Shown here: positions 17,683-25,853 of the stretch, one piece after another
Numbering within the stretch: position 1 is the first letter of the stretch
How the letters are laid out: every line of letters begins with the position of its first letter
Origin: Lachnospiraceae bacterium XBB2008
GTDB taxonomy: Bacteria; Bacillota; Clostridia; Lachnospirales; Lachnospiraceae
DNA: 64,000 bases
Direction of reading: 5' to 3'
Assembly: GCA_900102235.1 (NCBI GenBank)
Contig: FMVL01000009.1
Span: forward strand, 1 to 64,000
Position numbers and translations under genes: made by a program
The notes under the pieces: model-generated
The model's input: only the letters and a program-made list of their open reading frames with translations
Database searches by the model: none
What the model was told of the DNA's origin: nothing

Positions 17683-17976
17683 GGCTTATGCCTGATTGAA
17701 CTGCTGCCTGTACTACATGTACCGGTATGGCTTTACATATGGATTGCCGTTATCGCATTCATTAAGGTGGCAAATATTGCAGTAGGATTCGTCGGTCAGA
17801 AAGAGTTGATATCGGTGCATTCCATGATGAACAAGTTGACCGGAGGGATGCTGTTCGTTTTACCGCTGACACTGGCATTCATAGATCTTAGATACAGCGC
17901 CGCAGTTGTATGCATGGTTGCGACTATAGCGGCGATTCAGGAAGGGTATTTGATCAATCGTAATGTGATGGATTGA
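17683..17976 (+). pseudogene. 3' remnant of a CDP-alcohol phosphatidyltransferase-like gene
   Basis: An open frame without a proper start runs from 17683 to 17976. Its product begins inside a membrane segment (LLPVLHVPVWLYIWIAVIAF) and continues with FVGQKELISVHSMMNKLTGGMLFVLPL and RYSAAVVCMVATIAAIQEG. This looks like the last two or three membrane segments of a CDP-alcohol phosphatidyltransferase family enzyme. The part with the catalytic Asp motif is absent. A GTG at 17767 could give 69 residues, but there is no convincing ribosome binding site. It begins 3 bases after the rlmD stop, so it is probably the scar of an insertion or deletion at that point. Confidence 0.6.
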
Positions 17977-18006
17977 ACGAATCGGAATTATATAGGAGAG
18001 AGTATT

Positions 18007-18318
18007 ATGGCATCGAGTAAAGAATATTTGGACTACATACTGGATCAGCTTTCCGAGCTGGATGATATATCTTATCGAGCGATGATGGGTGAATACATCA
18101 TTTACTACCGCGGCAAGGTGGTCGGCGGCGTATACGATGATCGATTTCTCGTCAAGCCAGTAAAGGCTGCTGTTGCCCTGATGCCGGATGCGGATCTGGA
18201 ACTGCCGTATGAAGGCGCAAAGAAAATGCTCCTCGTGGACGATGTGGAGAACAGGGAGTTCCTGCGTGAGTTGCTGGATGCGATGTGTGATGAGCTGCCA
18301 GCACCTAAGAAGAAATGA
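18007..18318 (+). CDS. TfoX N-terminal domain protein
   Basis: 103 residues covering a single TfoX/Sxy N-terminal-like domain: EYLDYILDQLSELDDISYRAMMGEYIIYYRGKVVGGVYDDRFLVKPV is the family core, and a short basic tail (PAPKKK) follows. TfoX/Sxy is a competence regulator in gamma-proteobacteria. In Firmicutes stand-alone N-domain proteins are common, and their role is not established. GGAGAGAG lies just before the ATG. It is the first intact gene of the accessory region. Confidence 0.8.
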   Translation: MASSKEYLDYILDQLSELDDISYRAMMGEYIIYYRGKVVGGVYDDRFLVKPVKAAVALMPDADLELPYEGAKKMLLVDDVENREFLRELLDAMCDELPAPKKK

Positions 18319-18336
18319 TTTCGAAGGGGGATGTAA

Positions 18337-18420
18337 ATGAGCAAATATGATCCGCTATGGACTTGGATAAAGGATATAAAAGGAAAGGGTAAAGGCAAAT
18401 ATCTATTCAAAAGGAAATAA
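18337..18420 (+). pseudogene. Short ORF of 27 codons, probably a truncated gene start
   Basis: ATG 18337 has a strong GAAGGGGG site and encodes MSKYDPLWTWIKDIKGKGKG plus seven residues. The first 12 residues look like the beginning of a family of small proteins starting MSKYDPLW that I recall but cannot name with certainty. The rest is lysine- and glycine-rich and unlike a continuation. It is best read as a 5' stump joined to unrelated sequence, although translation of the 27-residue peptide is possible. Confidence 0.45.
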
Positions 18421-18506
18421 CGGGGTATCCAATTTATAATAAATTAGGATTTGAAGATAAAGTGCAGAAATACAAGGATATGAGATTAGTAGTGGTTAAT
18501 CAATGA
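18421..18506 (+). pseudogene. C-terminal remnant of a GNAT acetyltransferase
   Basis: In frame from about 18423 the sequence encodes GYPIYNKLGFEDKVQKYKDM followed by RLVVVNQ and a stop at 18504-18506. The pattern P-x-Y-x-K-L-G-F is the last strand-helix of GNAT acetyltransferases. Nothing upstream in this frame supplies the acetyl-CoA binding part, so only the gene's end remains. It overlaps the beginning of the following rlmD-tail repeat by about 14 bases. Confidence 0.6.
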
Positions 18507-18614
18507 AACTACAGTCGAAGTCTGTTGTTTGCTTGAGAGGTTAAGATCCGCAAAGGATCATATTGTAATTTCATTGATGCAGATGATTATTATAGGATAA
18601 AGGATAACAAATGA
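18493..18614 (+). repeat. rlmD-tail repeat, copy B (frameshifted)
   Basis: Starts with TGGTTAATCAATGAAACTAC. In one frame it encodes WLINETTVEVCCLLERLRSA followed by KDHIV. After a one-base shift it continues with DADDYYRIKDNK and a stop (TGA 18612-18614). The second half corresponds to the tail of RlmD (DAEDYYRIKDSEKK). The stop codon overlaps the ATG of the next gene (ATGA at 18611-18614), and the repeat supplies the AAAGGA ribosome binding site. Confidence 0.7.
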
Positions 18615-19531
18615 AAGAATTGAGAACAAAGCAATTTCAAATACTGACAGATATCAATCTCGTATGGGATTTCCTGACGGATATCTATGATCGTAAGAAT
18701 GGGAGCGGAGTCGCTGCACCTTTCTTTGAACATGCGATCCTTGCATCATGGATGGACAATTCGTATTCTTATCTGAACCGATTCTGGTTTGATGGAGATA
18801 CGGTTGTAGCCTTTGTTTTCTATGAAGCGCCTGCAACGGATATCTATTTCAGTGTACGCAGGGGATATGAGTATCTTGCGGATGAACTGATAGACTATGC
18901 CATGACAACCATGCCGGATTGGGAAGGTGCTCAACAGCTTGTTTTGTTTAACGGTCAGGAATATCTTATGGAAGCCGCAAAGAAGCGTGGATTTAATAAA
19001 GTATTTGAATATGAGGACAGGTTCTTTGATTTCAAAAACGAGATGAATTACGAATTGCCGGAAGGCTATCATTTTGTTGAACCTGAAGACATAGATCCCG
19101 TTAAGATCGGAAAGCTATGCTGGTATGGATTTGATCATGGGGACAAGGGGGAATTTGTAAACTGGGACAAACAGGATACATCCTTTGACTGGACTCCGGA
19201 AAAATCCTATAAAGATTGTCTTGGCGACATCATGGCACCGCTCCCGCATGCAACACATGAATATGACATTATCATAGCCGATGAGCAGGACGAATATGTC
19301 TGCTTTTCAGGAATGTGGTGGGTGCCGGAGAATCATCTGGCTTATATGGAACCTCTCTGTACTGCACCTGAACACAGGCGAAAGGGTCTTGCCGCAGCGG
19401 CATTAACCGTTCATTACCGCAGGATGAAAGCGCTTGGGGCGACACATATGACAGGCGGAGGTGATTCTTTCTATGAGAAGATCGGATATGGAAAGGGATT
19501 GCACTGGAGCTTTTGGAAAAGGGAAAAGTGA
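18611..19531 (+). CDS. GNAT family N-acetyltransferase (double domain)
   Basis: 306 residues, about twice the size of a single GNAT domain. The C-terminal half has the acetyl-CoA binding pattern in EPLCTAPEHRRKGLAAAALTVHY, with R-R-K-G-L as the pyrophosphate loop, and a typical end (GGGDSFYEKIGY). The N-terminal half (about 1-150) looks like a degenerate GNAT fold without a clear binding loop. It would transfer an acetyl group to an amine; the substrate is unknown. Its ATG overlaps the stop of rlmD-tail copy B. The next gene follows after 6 bases, so the two are probably co-transcribed. Confidence 0.85.
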   Translation: MKELRTKQFQILTDINLVWDFLTDIYDRKNGSGVAAPFFEHAILASWMDNSYSYLNRFWFDGDTVVAFVFYEAPATDIYFSVRRGYEYLADELIDYAMTTMPDWEGAQQLVLFNGQEYLMEAAKKRGFNKVFEYEDRFFDFKNEMNYELPEGYHFVEPEDIDPVKIGKLCWYGFDHGDKGEFVNWDKQDTSFDWTPEKSYKDCLGDIMAPLPHATHEYDIIIADEQDEYVCFSGMWWVPENHLAYMEPLCTAPEHRRKGLAAAALTVHYRRMKALGATHMTGGGDSFYEKIGYGKGLHWSFWKREK

Positions 19532-19537
19532 ACGGTT

Positions 19538-20554
19538 ATGATAATTGAAATGGACAACGAATTCAGAGGAAATGCTTATATCATCAAAAGTGATGAAGTC
19601 TTGCTGAATTACAGCGGTGGGTATGCAGATATGGCGAATGAGATACCGAATACGCTTAGCACCAGATTTGCAACTGCATCCATGAGTAAGACATTTGTTG
19701 CCGTGGGGATCCTTCAGCTGATCGAAGCAGGGAAACTGAGATTTGAAGATACTCTTGGAACTATCCTTGATATCGATCTGAAAAGCATTGATCCGGGTGT
19801 CACAGTGAAGCAGCTTTTGAACCACACTTCCGGCGTTCCGGATTATTTCGATGAGTCAGTCATGGATGATTACGAGGCGCTTTGGACAGATTATCCTAAT
19901 TACAGAATTAGACATAATAAGGACATGCTCCCGCTGTTTATAGAGAAACCCATGATGTATCCCAAGGGTGAGAAATTTCAATATAATAATTCCGGGTATG
20001 TACTGCTCGCTATGATCATAGAAAAGATCACGGGGCTGGATTTCGACATATATCTGAAAAGAAATGTCTTTGATCCATGCGGGATGGATTCTACAGGATA
20101 TTTCGCATTTGATAAGCTGCCTGCAAGATGCGCAAACAGCTATATCTATTGTCCTGATACACAAGACTACCGCACAAATATTTATTCTGTTGGTGCCAAG
20201 GGCACCGGTGACGGAGGAGCATTTGTGACAGTAGGGGATATCGTGAAATTCTGGAACGCCCTGATCAGACATGAGCTGCTTTCTGAGAAAATGGTATCGG
20301 AGATGTTTTCCAAACAAAGCGGTGACGGTAAGGATCCGGAAGAAGGGTATTACGGCTTCGGAGTGTGGATCATCGATAATCCCGGGGGGCAGGATTATGT
20401 ATATATGCAGGGGTGTGATGATGGAGTGAGTGCAATTTCAGAATACAATCCAAATAACGGAATGATCACAGTCATGCTAAGTAATTACGGTGATAATGTG
20501 TGGTCGAGAATGAGAAAGATTCGCGAGGAAGTGTATGATAATTTCGAGAAATGA
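19538..20554 (+). CDS. Serine hydrolase, beta-lactamase family (class C-like)
   Basis: 338 residues with the penicillin-binding/beta-lactamase fold motifs: ATASMSKTFVAVGI contains S48-M-S-K51 (SxxK nucleophile), FQYNNSGY contains Y149-N-N151 (YxN), and LLNHTSGVPDYF is a family hallmark. There is no signal peptide, so it should be cytoplasmic, which argues for an esterase or peptidase rather than a secreted antibiotic-resistance enzyme. The TGA stop overlaps the ATG of the following rlmD-tail ORF (ATGA). ATG 19538 is used; ATG 19550 is also possible. Confidence 0.86.
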   Translation: MIIEMDNEFRGNAYIIKSDEVLLNYSGGYADMANEIPNTLSTRFATASMSKTFVAVGILQLIEAGKLRFEDTLGTILDIDLKSIDPGVTVKQLLNHTSGVPDYFDESVMDDYEALWTDYPNYRIRHNKDMLPLFIEKPMMYPKGEKFQYNNSGYVLLAMIIEKITGLDFDIYLKRNVFDPCGMDSTGYFAFDKLPARCANSYIYCPDTQDYRTNIYSVGAKGTGDGGAFVTVGDIVKFWNALIRHELLSEKMVSEMFSKQSGDGKDPEEGYYGFGVWIIDNPGGQDYVYMQGCDDGVSAISEYNPNNGMITVMLSNYGDNVWSRMRKIREEVYDNFEK

Positions 20555-20895
20555 GAGGAAAATGGTTAATCAACGAAACTACTGTCGAGACGGTAGTACA
20601 ACTTTCCAAGGGAAATATATCGACTCAGAATGTCAGGGTTGAATTCTCTCTCGAAGACATGGATATGTCCGGCTTTCAGCAAGGTGCTACATATGAGCAG
20701 ATCCAGGAGTGGATACAGGAAAAGTACGGCTTTCATGTGACACACCTGAACATTGCAAAGACGAAGCGGAAATGTGGTATCACAGAGCGTATCAACTATA
20801 ATCTCCCCAAGAGCGAGAACAGTAAATCGCCTGGCACACCGAAAGAAAAAGAAGAGGCTATTATTGATGCCTTCAGGCATTTTCAGATGATCTGA
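20551..20895 (+). CDS. Stand-alone rlmD-tail protein (copy C)
   Basis: 114 residues. It begins MRGKWLINETTVETVVQLSK, the last strand of RlmD-type methyltransferases (RTGNIETVVQL in this genome's RlmD), and continues with a small domain (EDMDMSGFQQGATYEQIQEW) and a basic segment KTKRKCGITERINYNLPKS. The end is PGTPKEKEEAIIDAFRHFQMI. From memory, this ending occurs repeatedly in Lachnospiraceae, either next to or detached from rlmD genes. No methyltransferase catalytic part is present. Basic residues and the KEKEEAI helix suggest a nucleic-acid-binding unit, but the function is unknown. Translation could be coupled to the hydrolase upstream. Confidence 0.7.
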   Translation: MRGKWLINETTVETVVQLSKGNISTQNVRVEFSLEDMDMSGFQQGATYEQIQEWIQEKYGFHVTHLNIAKTKRKCGITERINYNLPKSENSKSPGTPKEKEEAIIDAFRHFQMI

Positions 20896-20964
20896 AATTC
20901 GTTGTAGTATGGCAGTTTTGACATCTTATTGAAAATGATGAAATTCAAGAGTTTTCAAATGTTG

Positions 20965-20999
20965 CCGGACCGTTGCAGTGGACAACGGTCCGGTATTTT
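20965..20999 (+). terminator. Intrinsic terminator
   Basis: CCGGACCGTTG at 20965-20975 pairs perfectly with CAACGGTCCGG at 20983-20993 around a 7-base loop and is followed by TATTTT. It closes the unit ending at 20895 and isolates the phosphate module downstream. Confidence 0.85.
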
Positions 21000-21070
21000 G
21001 ATGTTAATGCAGCTAAAGGGATAATAGTCCTGCCCAAATTGTATGGCTAAGGGAAAAAGATCTGAACGAC

Positions 21071-21115
21071 TTTACGCCGATTTTACAATACAGAGGTTAC
21101 AGGACTTACAATACA
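21071..21115 (+). promoter_or_regulatory. Pho-box-like operator upstream of the PhoP/PhoR-like pair
   Basis: TTTACGCCGATTTTACAA at 21071-21088 contains two TTAC units 11 bases apart, and two more TTACA units follow near 21097 and 21106. An almost identical element precedes the Na+/phosphate symporter (23883-23900). Direct TTACA-type repeats spaced one helical turn apart are the known binding pattern of PhoP/PhoB regulators. Autoregulation by the adjacent response regulator is inferred. Confidence 0.55.
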
Positions 21116-21148
21116 AAACTATGCTGAGAGTGAAGAGGAGGTTTTCCT

Positions 21149-21826
21149 ATGATTTATTGTGTTGAAGACGAACGCGCCATTCGGGATCTGATGGTCTACA
21201 CGCTGCAAGTGTCCGGATTTGATGCGCAGGGCTTTGAGAACGATGCGGACTTTTGGGCTGCAATGAAAGAGCAAAGACCTGAACTTATTATTCTGGATGT
21301 GATGCTGCCCGGAGAAGACGGGCTGACGATCCTCCGTAAACTGCGCTCCTCTCCTGTAACGACAGATATTCCCGTTATTATGGCTACGGCAAAGGACAGT
21401 GAATATGACAAAGTGATCGGCCTCGATTCCGGTGCGGACGATTATCTTGCCAAACCATTTGGAATGATGGAAATGGTTTCCCGTATCAAAGCAGTTCTTC
21501 GCAGGGCAGGCAACAGACAACCTGTGATTCTTTCATACGGGATGATCGTCCTCGATGAAAACAGGCATGCTGTTACCATTGACGGGAAAGCGGTTTTGCT
21601 CACATTGAAGGAATATGAACTTCTGAAGCTGTTTATGGAAAGCCCCGGCAGAGTCTTTACAAGAGACAATATACTTTCCAGTGTATGGGGCGGTGATTTT
21701 GCCGGTGAAACAAGAACGGTGGATGTCCATATCGGGACTTTAAGGACAAAGCTTGAGAAAGCGGGAGACTATATCCGGACCGTTCGAGGGGTTGGCTACA
21801 AGTTGGAGGAAGAAAATGAGCAGTAA
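21149..21826 (+). CDS. Response regulator, OmpR/PhoB family
   Basis: 225 residues. The receiver domain (about 1-115) has the phosphate acceptor Asp50 in LIILDVMLPGEDG, MATAKD as the switch threonine region and the lysine in LAKPFGMMEM. The C-terminal winged helix includes LTLKEYELLKLFMESPGRVFTRDNIL and the recognition part TRTVDVHIGTLRTKL, ending VRGVGYKLEE. It pairs with the kinase that overlaps its end. The neighbouring phosphate symporter and the shared operator suggest a PhoP/PhoB-like role. The ribosome binding site is GAGGAGG. Confidence 0.93.
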   Translation: MIYCVEDERAIRDLMVYTLQVSGFDAQGFENDADFWAAMKEQRPELIILDVMLPGEDGLTILRKLRSSPVTTDIPVIMATAKDSEYDKVIGLDSGADDYLAKPFGMMEMVSRIKAVLRRAGNRQPVILSYGMIVLDENRHAVTIDGKAVLLTLKEYELLKLFMESPGRVFTRDNILSSVWGGDFAGETRTVDVHIGTLRTKLEKAGDYIRTVRGVGYKLEEENEQ

Positions 21827-23177
21827 GATATTTAAGGCGATCTGGATCGCTGCCATCACGGTTTTCCTTGCTTCGCTGCTGTTGATCATGGGGACACTAT
21901 ACGACTATTTTTCGTCCTTACAGAGAAATCAGCTGCGCAATCAGACTGAATTGGCGGCACAGGGTGTTGCCATGTCCGGAATGGACTATCTTGACGAATT
22001 GAGCATAGAAAACTATCGCATTACCTGGGTCAGCCTGGATGGAAATGTCCTCTTTGATAACGAAGCAGATACAGCTTCAATGCAGAATCATCTGGAACGG
22101 CCGGAGATTCAGCAGGCTTTGAAGGAGGGATTCGGAGAATCTACCAGACATTCCTATACCCTGGCAGATCAGCAGTACTATGCTGCTAAAAGACTTCCCG
22201 ACGGGTCGGTTTTCCGTATGTCAATCGCTCAGCTTTCTGTATGGAGCCTTCTCTTCGGCTTTGCTCAACCGATATGTTTTGTCATCCTTGTCGCATTGAT
22301 CCTTTCATTTGTTCTGGCGTCCCGGATCGCCAAAAAGATCGTCAAACCCATCAATGAAATAGATTTGGAACATCCGAACCAGTACTATGGTCAGGAAGCG
22401 TATAAAGAAATTGAACCGCTGCTTCACCATATTTCAGCGCAGCAGGCACAGTTAAGACAGGATAAGGAAGAGATCGAAAAAGCAGCCCTGATTCGGCAAG
22501 AGTTCAGCGCAAATGTGTCACATGAGCTGAAAACACCGCTCCATGCTATATCCGGCTATGCGGAGCTTCTTGAAAATGGAATGGTGAAAGAAGAGGATAT
22601 TAAACCATTTGCCGAAAAGATTCATGCAGAATCACTGCGGATGACTATACTGATCGAAGATATTATCAATCTGACAAAGCTGGACAGTGGCGGTGTTGAT
22701 ATGAAGTGGGAGGACTGCGATCTATATCGTATCGCAGAAAATGCTGTCGATTCTCTTGAAGTGGCTGCTTCCGCGATGAATATTACGATTGATATTGGTG
22801 GAGAAAGTGCACCTGTAAAAGCAATCCCGCAGTTGCTGTACAGCATTGCGTATAACCTTTGTGATAATGCAATCAAGTATAATCATTACGGAGGAAATGT
22901 TATCGTTACGGTTGCGCAAAAAGAGAGCAGTACCATACTGTCAGTAAAAGATACGGGAATAGGCATTCCGGAAGCGGATCAGAAACGTATTTTTGAGCGT
23001 TTTTATCGTGTGGATAAGAGCCGCAGCAAAGAGGTCGGCGGAACAGGTCTCGGCCTGTCTATCGTTAAACATGCAGTTATGATCCATAACGGAAGAATTG
23101 AAGTGAAAAGTGCAGTCGGGGAAGGGTCAGAGTTTATCGTTACGATACCGAACCATCCAAAGGATGTGAAGCTGTGA
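21816..23177 (+). CDS. Sensor histidine kinase, PhoR-like
   Basis: 453 residues from ATG 21816, which overlaps the regulator's last codons by 11 bases and has GGAGGA in front; the frame is open further upstream to 21753. There are two membrane segments (about 9-32 and 145-170) flanking an extracytoplasmic domain of about 110 residues with a PAS-like part (RITWVSLDGNVLFDNEAD). The transmitter has VSHELKTPLHAISGY (His236), an N-box with NLCDNAIKYN, DTGIGIPEADQKRIFERFYRVD and GTGLGLSIVKH. This is the PhoR/YycG-type layout. It should phosphorylate the regulator encoded upstream; phosphate limitation is the likely signal, judged from the gene context. Confidence 0.93.
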   Translation: MSSKIFKAIWIAAITVFLASLLLIMGTLYDYFSSLQRNQLRNQTELAAQGVAMSGMDYLDELSIENYRITWVSLDGNVLFDNEADTASMQNHLERPEIQQALKEGFGESTRHSYTLADQQYYAAKRLPDGSVFRMSIAQLSVWSLLFGFAQPICFVILVALILSFVLASRIAKKIVKPINEIDLEHPNQYYGQEAYKEIEPLLHHISAQQAQLRQDKEEIEKAALIRQEFSANVSHELKTPLHAISGYAELLENGMVKEEDIKPFAEKIHAESLRMTILIEDIINLTKLDSGGVDMKWEDCDLYRIAENAVDSLEVAASAMNITIDIGGESAPVKAIPQLLYSIAYNLCDNAIKYNHYGGNVIVTVAQKESSTILSVKDTGIGIPEADQKRIFERFYRVDKSRSKEVGGTGLGLSIVKHAVMIHNGRIEVKSAVGEGSEFIVTIPNHPKDVKL

Positions 23178-23830
23178 CATATCAGGAAATCAGAGATAAT
23201 GAAGAAATCAGCACGTATATCCGCCAGGCAGATATGTCACTTTCAGCTCTGGGATTCACTGAGCACAGTTTTGCACATGTAACGATAGTAGCAGAAAAAG
23301 CAGGCTATATTCTGCAGACTCTCGGTTACGACAAACGGCTTGTTGAGCTTGCAAAAATAGCGGGTTATCTTCATGATATCGGGAATCTTGTCAATCGTGA
23401 AGAACACAGTCAATCCGGAGCCATTATTGCCTTCCGAATACTGGATCATCTGAACTTCCCTCCTGAGGAGGTAGGATTGATTGTTACTGCAATCGGGAAT
23501 CATGATGAAGGAACAGGCGTTCCGGTTAGTCCGCTTGCAGCTGCTTTAATACTTGCTGACAAAAGTGATGTGCGTCGAAACCGTGTACGAAATCAGGATA
23601 AATCGACTTTCGATATTCATGATCGTGTGAATTATTCCGTCAAAAAAGCAGAGCTTAAAATCAATGAAGCACATACAATCATCAAACTGAAGCTTCCCGT
23701 TGATACCCGTTATGGTTCTGTGATGGACTATTTTGAAATATTCATGCAGCGAATGATCTTATGCAGAAAAGCAGCTGAAAAGCTTGGACTTCAATTCAAG
23801 TTGATGATTAACGAACAGCAGTTGATATAG
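23174..23830 (+). CDS. HD domain phosphohydrolase
   Basis: 218 residues. It starts with GTG in the overlap GTGA with the kinase stop, so it is translationally coupled to the two-component pair. The metal-binding HD is in IAGYLHDIGNLVN, a preceding histidine lies in TEHSFAHVTIV, and further histidines in GNHDEGTG and a late Asp in LILADKSDVRRNR complete the set. This is the metal-dependent phosphohydrolase superfamily. It lacks the GYP motif, so a cyclic-di-GMP role is not indicated; a nucleotide substrate is possible. Its place between phoR-like and symporter genes suggests a link to phosphate scavenging. Confidence 0.85.
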   Translation: MTYQEIRDNEEISTYIRQADMSLSALGFTEHSFAHVTIVAEKAGYILQTLGYDKRLVELAKIAGYLHDIGNLVNREEHSQSGAIIAFRILDHLNFPPEEVGLIVTAIGNHDEGTGVPVSPLAAALILADKSDVRRNRVRNQDKSTFDIHDRVNYSVKKAELKINEAHTIIKLKLPVDTRYGSVMDYFEIFMQRMILCRKAAEKLGLQFKLMINEQQLI

Positions 23831-23844
23831 TATGGGGATTATTA

Positions 23845-23875
23845 CAGGGGCCTCCCGGGCCCCTGTGTCATTTTG
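23845..23875 (+). terminator. Intrinsic terminator after the HD gene
   Basis: CAGGGGCC pairs with GGGCCCCTG around a short loop at 23845-23865. The tail GTCATTTTG is moderately T-rich. It separates the regulator operon from the symporter gene. Confidence 0.7.
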
Positions 23876-23882
23876 CCTTCGC

Positions 23883-23912
23883 TTTACACGAATTTTACTA
23901 AGGCGCGATAAT
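23883..23912 (+). promoter_or_regulatory. Promoter with Pho-box-like operator for the Na+/phosphate symporter
   Basis: TTTACACGAATTTTACTA at 23883-23900 matches 14 of 18 positions of the element at 21071-21088, including both TTAC units with the same 11-base spacing. TTTACA (23883-23888) can serve as -35, with GATAAT (23907-23912) as -10 at 18 bases. The operator would therefore overlap the -35 and spacer. Confidence 0.55.
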
Positions 23913-23969
23913 GTTTTTGATGTTGGATCTCTATTCTGTAACTGAGAAAAACAGAATGGAGAGTATTAT

Positions 23970-25718
23970 ATGGATTTATTTAATGTTTTGAATCTGATCG
24001 GCGGCTTAAGCCTGTTTTTGTTCGGCATGACACTGATGGGGCAGGCGCTGGAACGCAGGGCGGGCAACAGGTTAAAAGCGCTTCTGGGGCGTATGACGAC
24101 CAATCGATTTGCCGGGCTTTTGACAGGACTGGGTGTTACGGCTATCATCCAAAGCTCATCGGCGACCACGGTCATGGTGGTTGGATTTGTTAACTCGGGG
24201 CTGATGACCCTGAAACAGTCCATCAATGTTATTATGGGAGCAAATATCGGGACGACTGTAACTGCATGGATTTTAAGCCTTGCCGGAATAGAGAGCAGTA
24301 ACTTTTTCATCCGCCTGTTAAAACCGTCATCGTTTACACCGGTCCTCGCATTGGCGGGAATCATTTTTTATATGGCATCCAAAAACAGTAAGCGAAAGGA
24401 TACAGGACTGATATTACTCGGTTTTGCTACGCTTATGTACGGAATGGAAACCATGTCAGATGCAGTTTCGGTATTACGAAATGTTCCGTCATTTCAACAG
24501 ATGTTCCTTGCCTTTACGAATCCTGTTCTTGGAGTGATTGCCGGTGCGGTCCTGACGGCCATTATACAGTCCAGCTCTGCATCAGTAGGTATTTTACAGG
24601 CGCTTGCCTCTACAGGCGCAGTTTCTTACGGTGCGGCAATCCCGATAATTATGGGACAGAATATTGGTACCTGCATAACGGCTATGCTTTCTTCGATCGG
24701 TACAACCAGAAATGCTAAAAGAGCCGCGCTTGTTCATTTCGCCTTCAATCTCATAGGGGCTGCGGTATGGCTGACGGTTTTCTGTCTGGTAAAAACTATA
24801 TTGGCTCCGATATTCCTAACGCAGGCTGCAGACCTGATGGGAATTGCGGTAGTCCATTCGATGTTTAATATCCTTTGTACATTACTGATGCTTCCGTTCA
24901 GTCAGGTCCTTGAACAAATGGTCTGCAGGATTCTTCCTGATGCAAAAGTGCCGGAAAAGGAAAAGGAACTTGACGAACGTTTACTCGGAAGCCCTGCTCT
25001 TGCGTTGAACCAATGCAGGCAGGTGCTTAGTAACATGGCAGAATTGTCAATCCGGGCATTCCGTGATAGCGCTGCATGCGTTCTGAACTATGATAAAGTA
25101 ATTGCAGATCGTATCCGTGAAGCGGAAAATAACACGGATCATCTTGAAGACTTGATCAGCACGTATCTTTTGAAACTGACCTCTCGCCATTTGGGAGATG
25201 AAGAAAGTGTCAAAGCAACAGAATATTTGAAGTTGATCGGAGACTATGAACGAATTGCAGATCATGCAGTGAATATTCTGGAATCAGCTGAAGAAATCGT
25301 AAATAAAAACGTTGAGTTTTCAGATGACGCTGTAGACGAATACAGAACGATATGTGCCGCAGTAACAGAAATACTGAATTTGTCTTTTTCTGCGTTTTCA
25401 GAGGAAGATATTGAAGCTGCACGCAAAACAGAGCCTTTGGAAGAGGTCATTGACATGCTGAAAGAAGATCTTCGAACCCGTCATTTTTTACGGCTCCAAA
25501 GGGGTGAGTGTTCCGTGGCGGCGGGATTTGTGTGGTCAGATCTTCTGACGAATCTTGAAAGGGTGTCTGATCATTGTTCAAATATTTCGGGATGTGTCCT
25601 TGATTCAGTAGGCAGCACTATGAACATACATGAAAACCAGCGTGTTCTCAAAAATACAAATGAGGAATATAAGCAAGAATACATTTTCTTTCAACACAAG
25701 TACAGGCTGACTTGTTGA
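23970..25718 (+). CDS. Na+/phosphate symporter with PhoU-like domain
   Basis: 582 residues. The N-terminal half is a Na/Pi-cotransporter II domain with its two inverted repeats, each carrying the QSSS motif: AIIQSSSATTVMVVGF and AIIQSSSASVGILQAL, plus GANIGTT and GQNIGTC. About nine hydrophobic segments end near residue 320. The C-terminal part (about 345-560) is a helical PhoU-like domain (LKLIGDYERIADHAVNI, SDLLTNLERVSDHCSNI). The protein should import phosphate with sodium, and the PhoU-like domain may sense or limit uptake. The operator shared with the upstream two-component operon supports a phosphate-starvation module. Confidence 0.92.
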   Translation: MDLFNVLNLIGGLSLFLFGMTLMGQALERRAGNRLKALLGRMTTNRFAGLLTGLGVTAIIQSSSATTVMVVGFVNSGLMTLKQSINVIMGANIGTTVTAWILSLAGIESSNFFIRLLKPSSFTPVLALAGIIFYMASKNSKRKDTGLILLGFATLMYGMETMSDAVSVLRNVPSFQQMFLAFTNPVLGVIAGAVLTAIIQSSSASVGILQALASTGAVSYGAAIPIIMGQNIGTCITAMLSSIGTTRNAKRAALVHFAFNLIGAAVWLTVFCLVKTILAPIFLTQAADLMGIAVVHSMFNILCTLLMLPFSQVLEQMVCRILPDAKVPEKEKELDERLLGSPALALNQCRQVLSNMAELSIRAFRDSAACVLNYDKVIADRIREAENNTDHLEDLISTYLLKLTSRHLGDEESVKATEYLKLIGDYERIADHAVNILESAEEIVNKNVEFSDDAVDEYRTICAAVTEILNLSFSAFSEEDIEAARKTEPLEEVIDMLKEDLRTRHFLRLQRGECSVAAGFVWSDLLTNLERVSDHCSNISGCVLDSVGSTMNIHENQRVLKNTNEEYKQEYIFFQHKYRLTC

Positions 25719-25853
25719 ATTATCTGCTCTGATGGATATGGATAATATGATTTTTGCTTCTATAGTGTTTCTGCGAATCTGTAATTTCCGTTTCGATCCA
25801 TTCAGCGTTTTGAAAAAACGCGCAGCTCATACGAAGTGTGATTTCTGGGTTTG

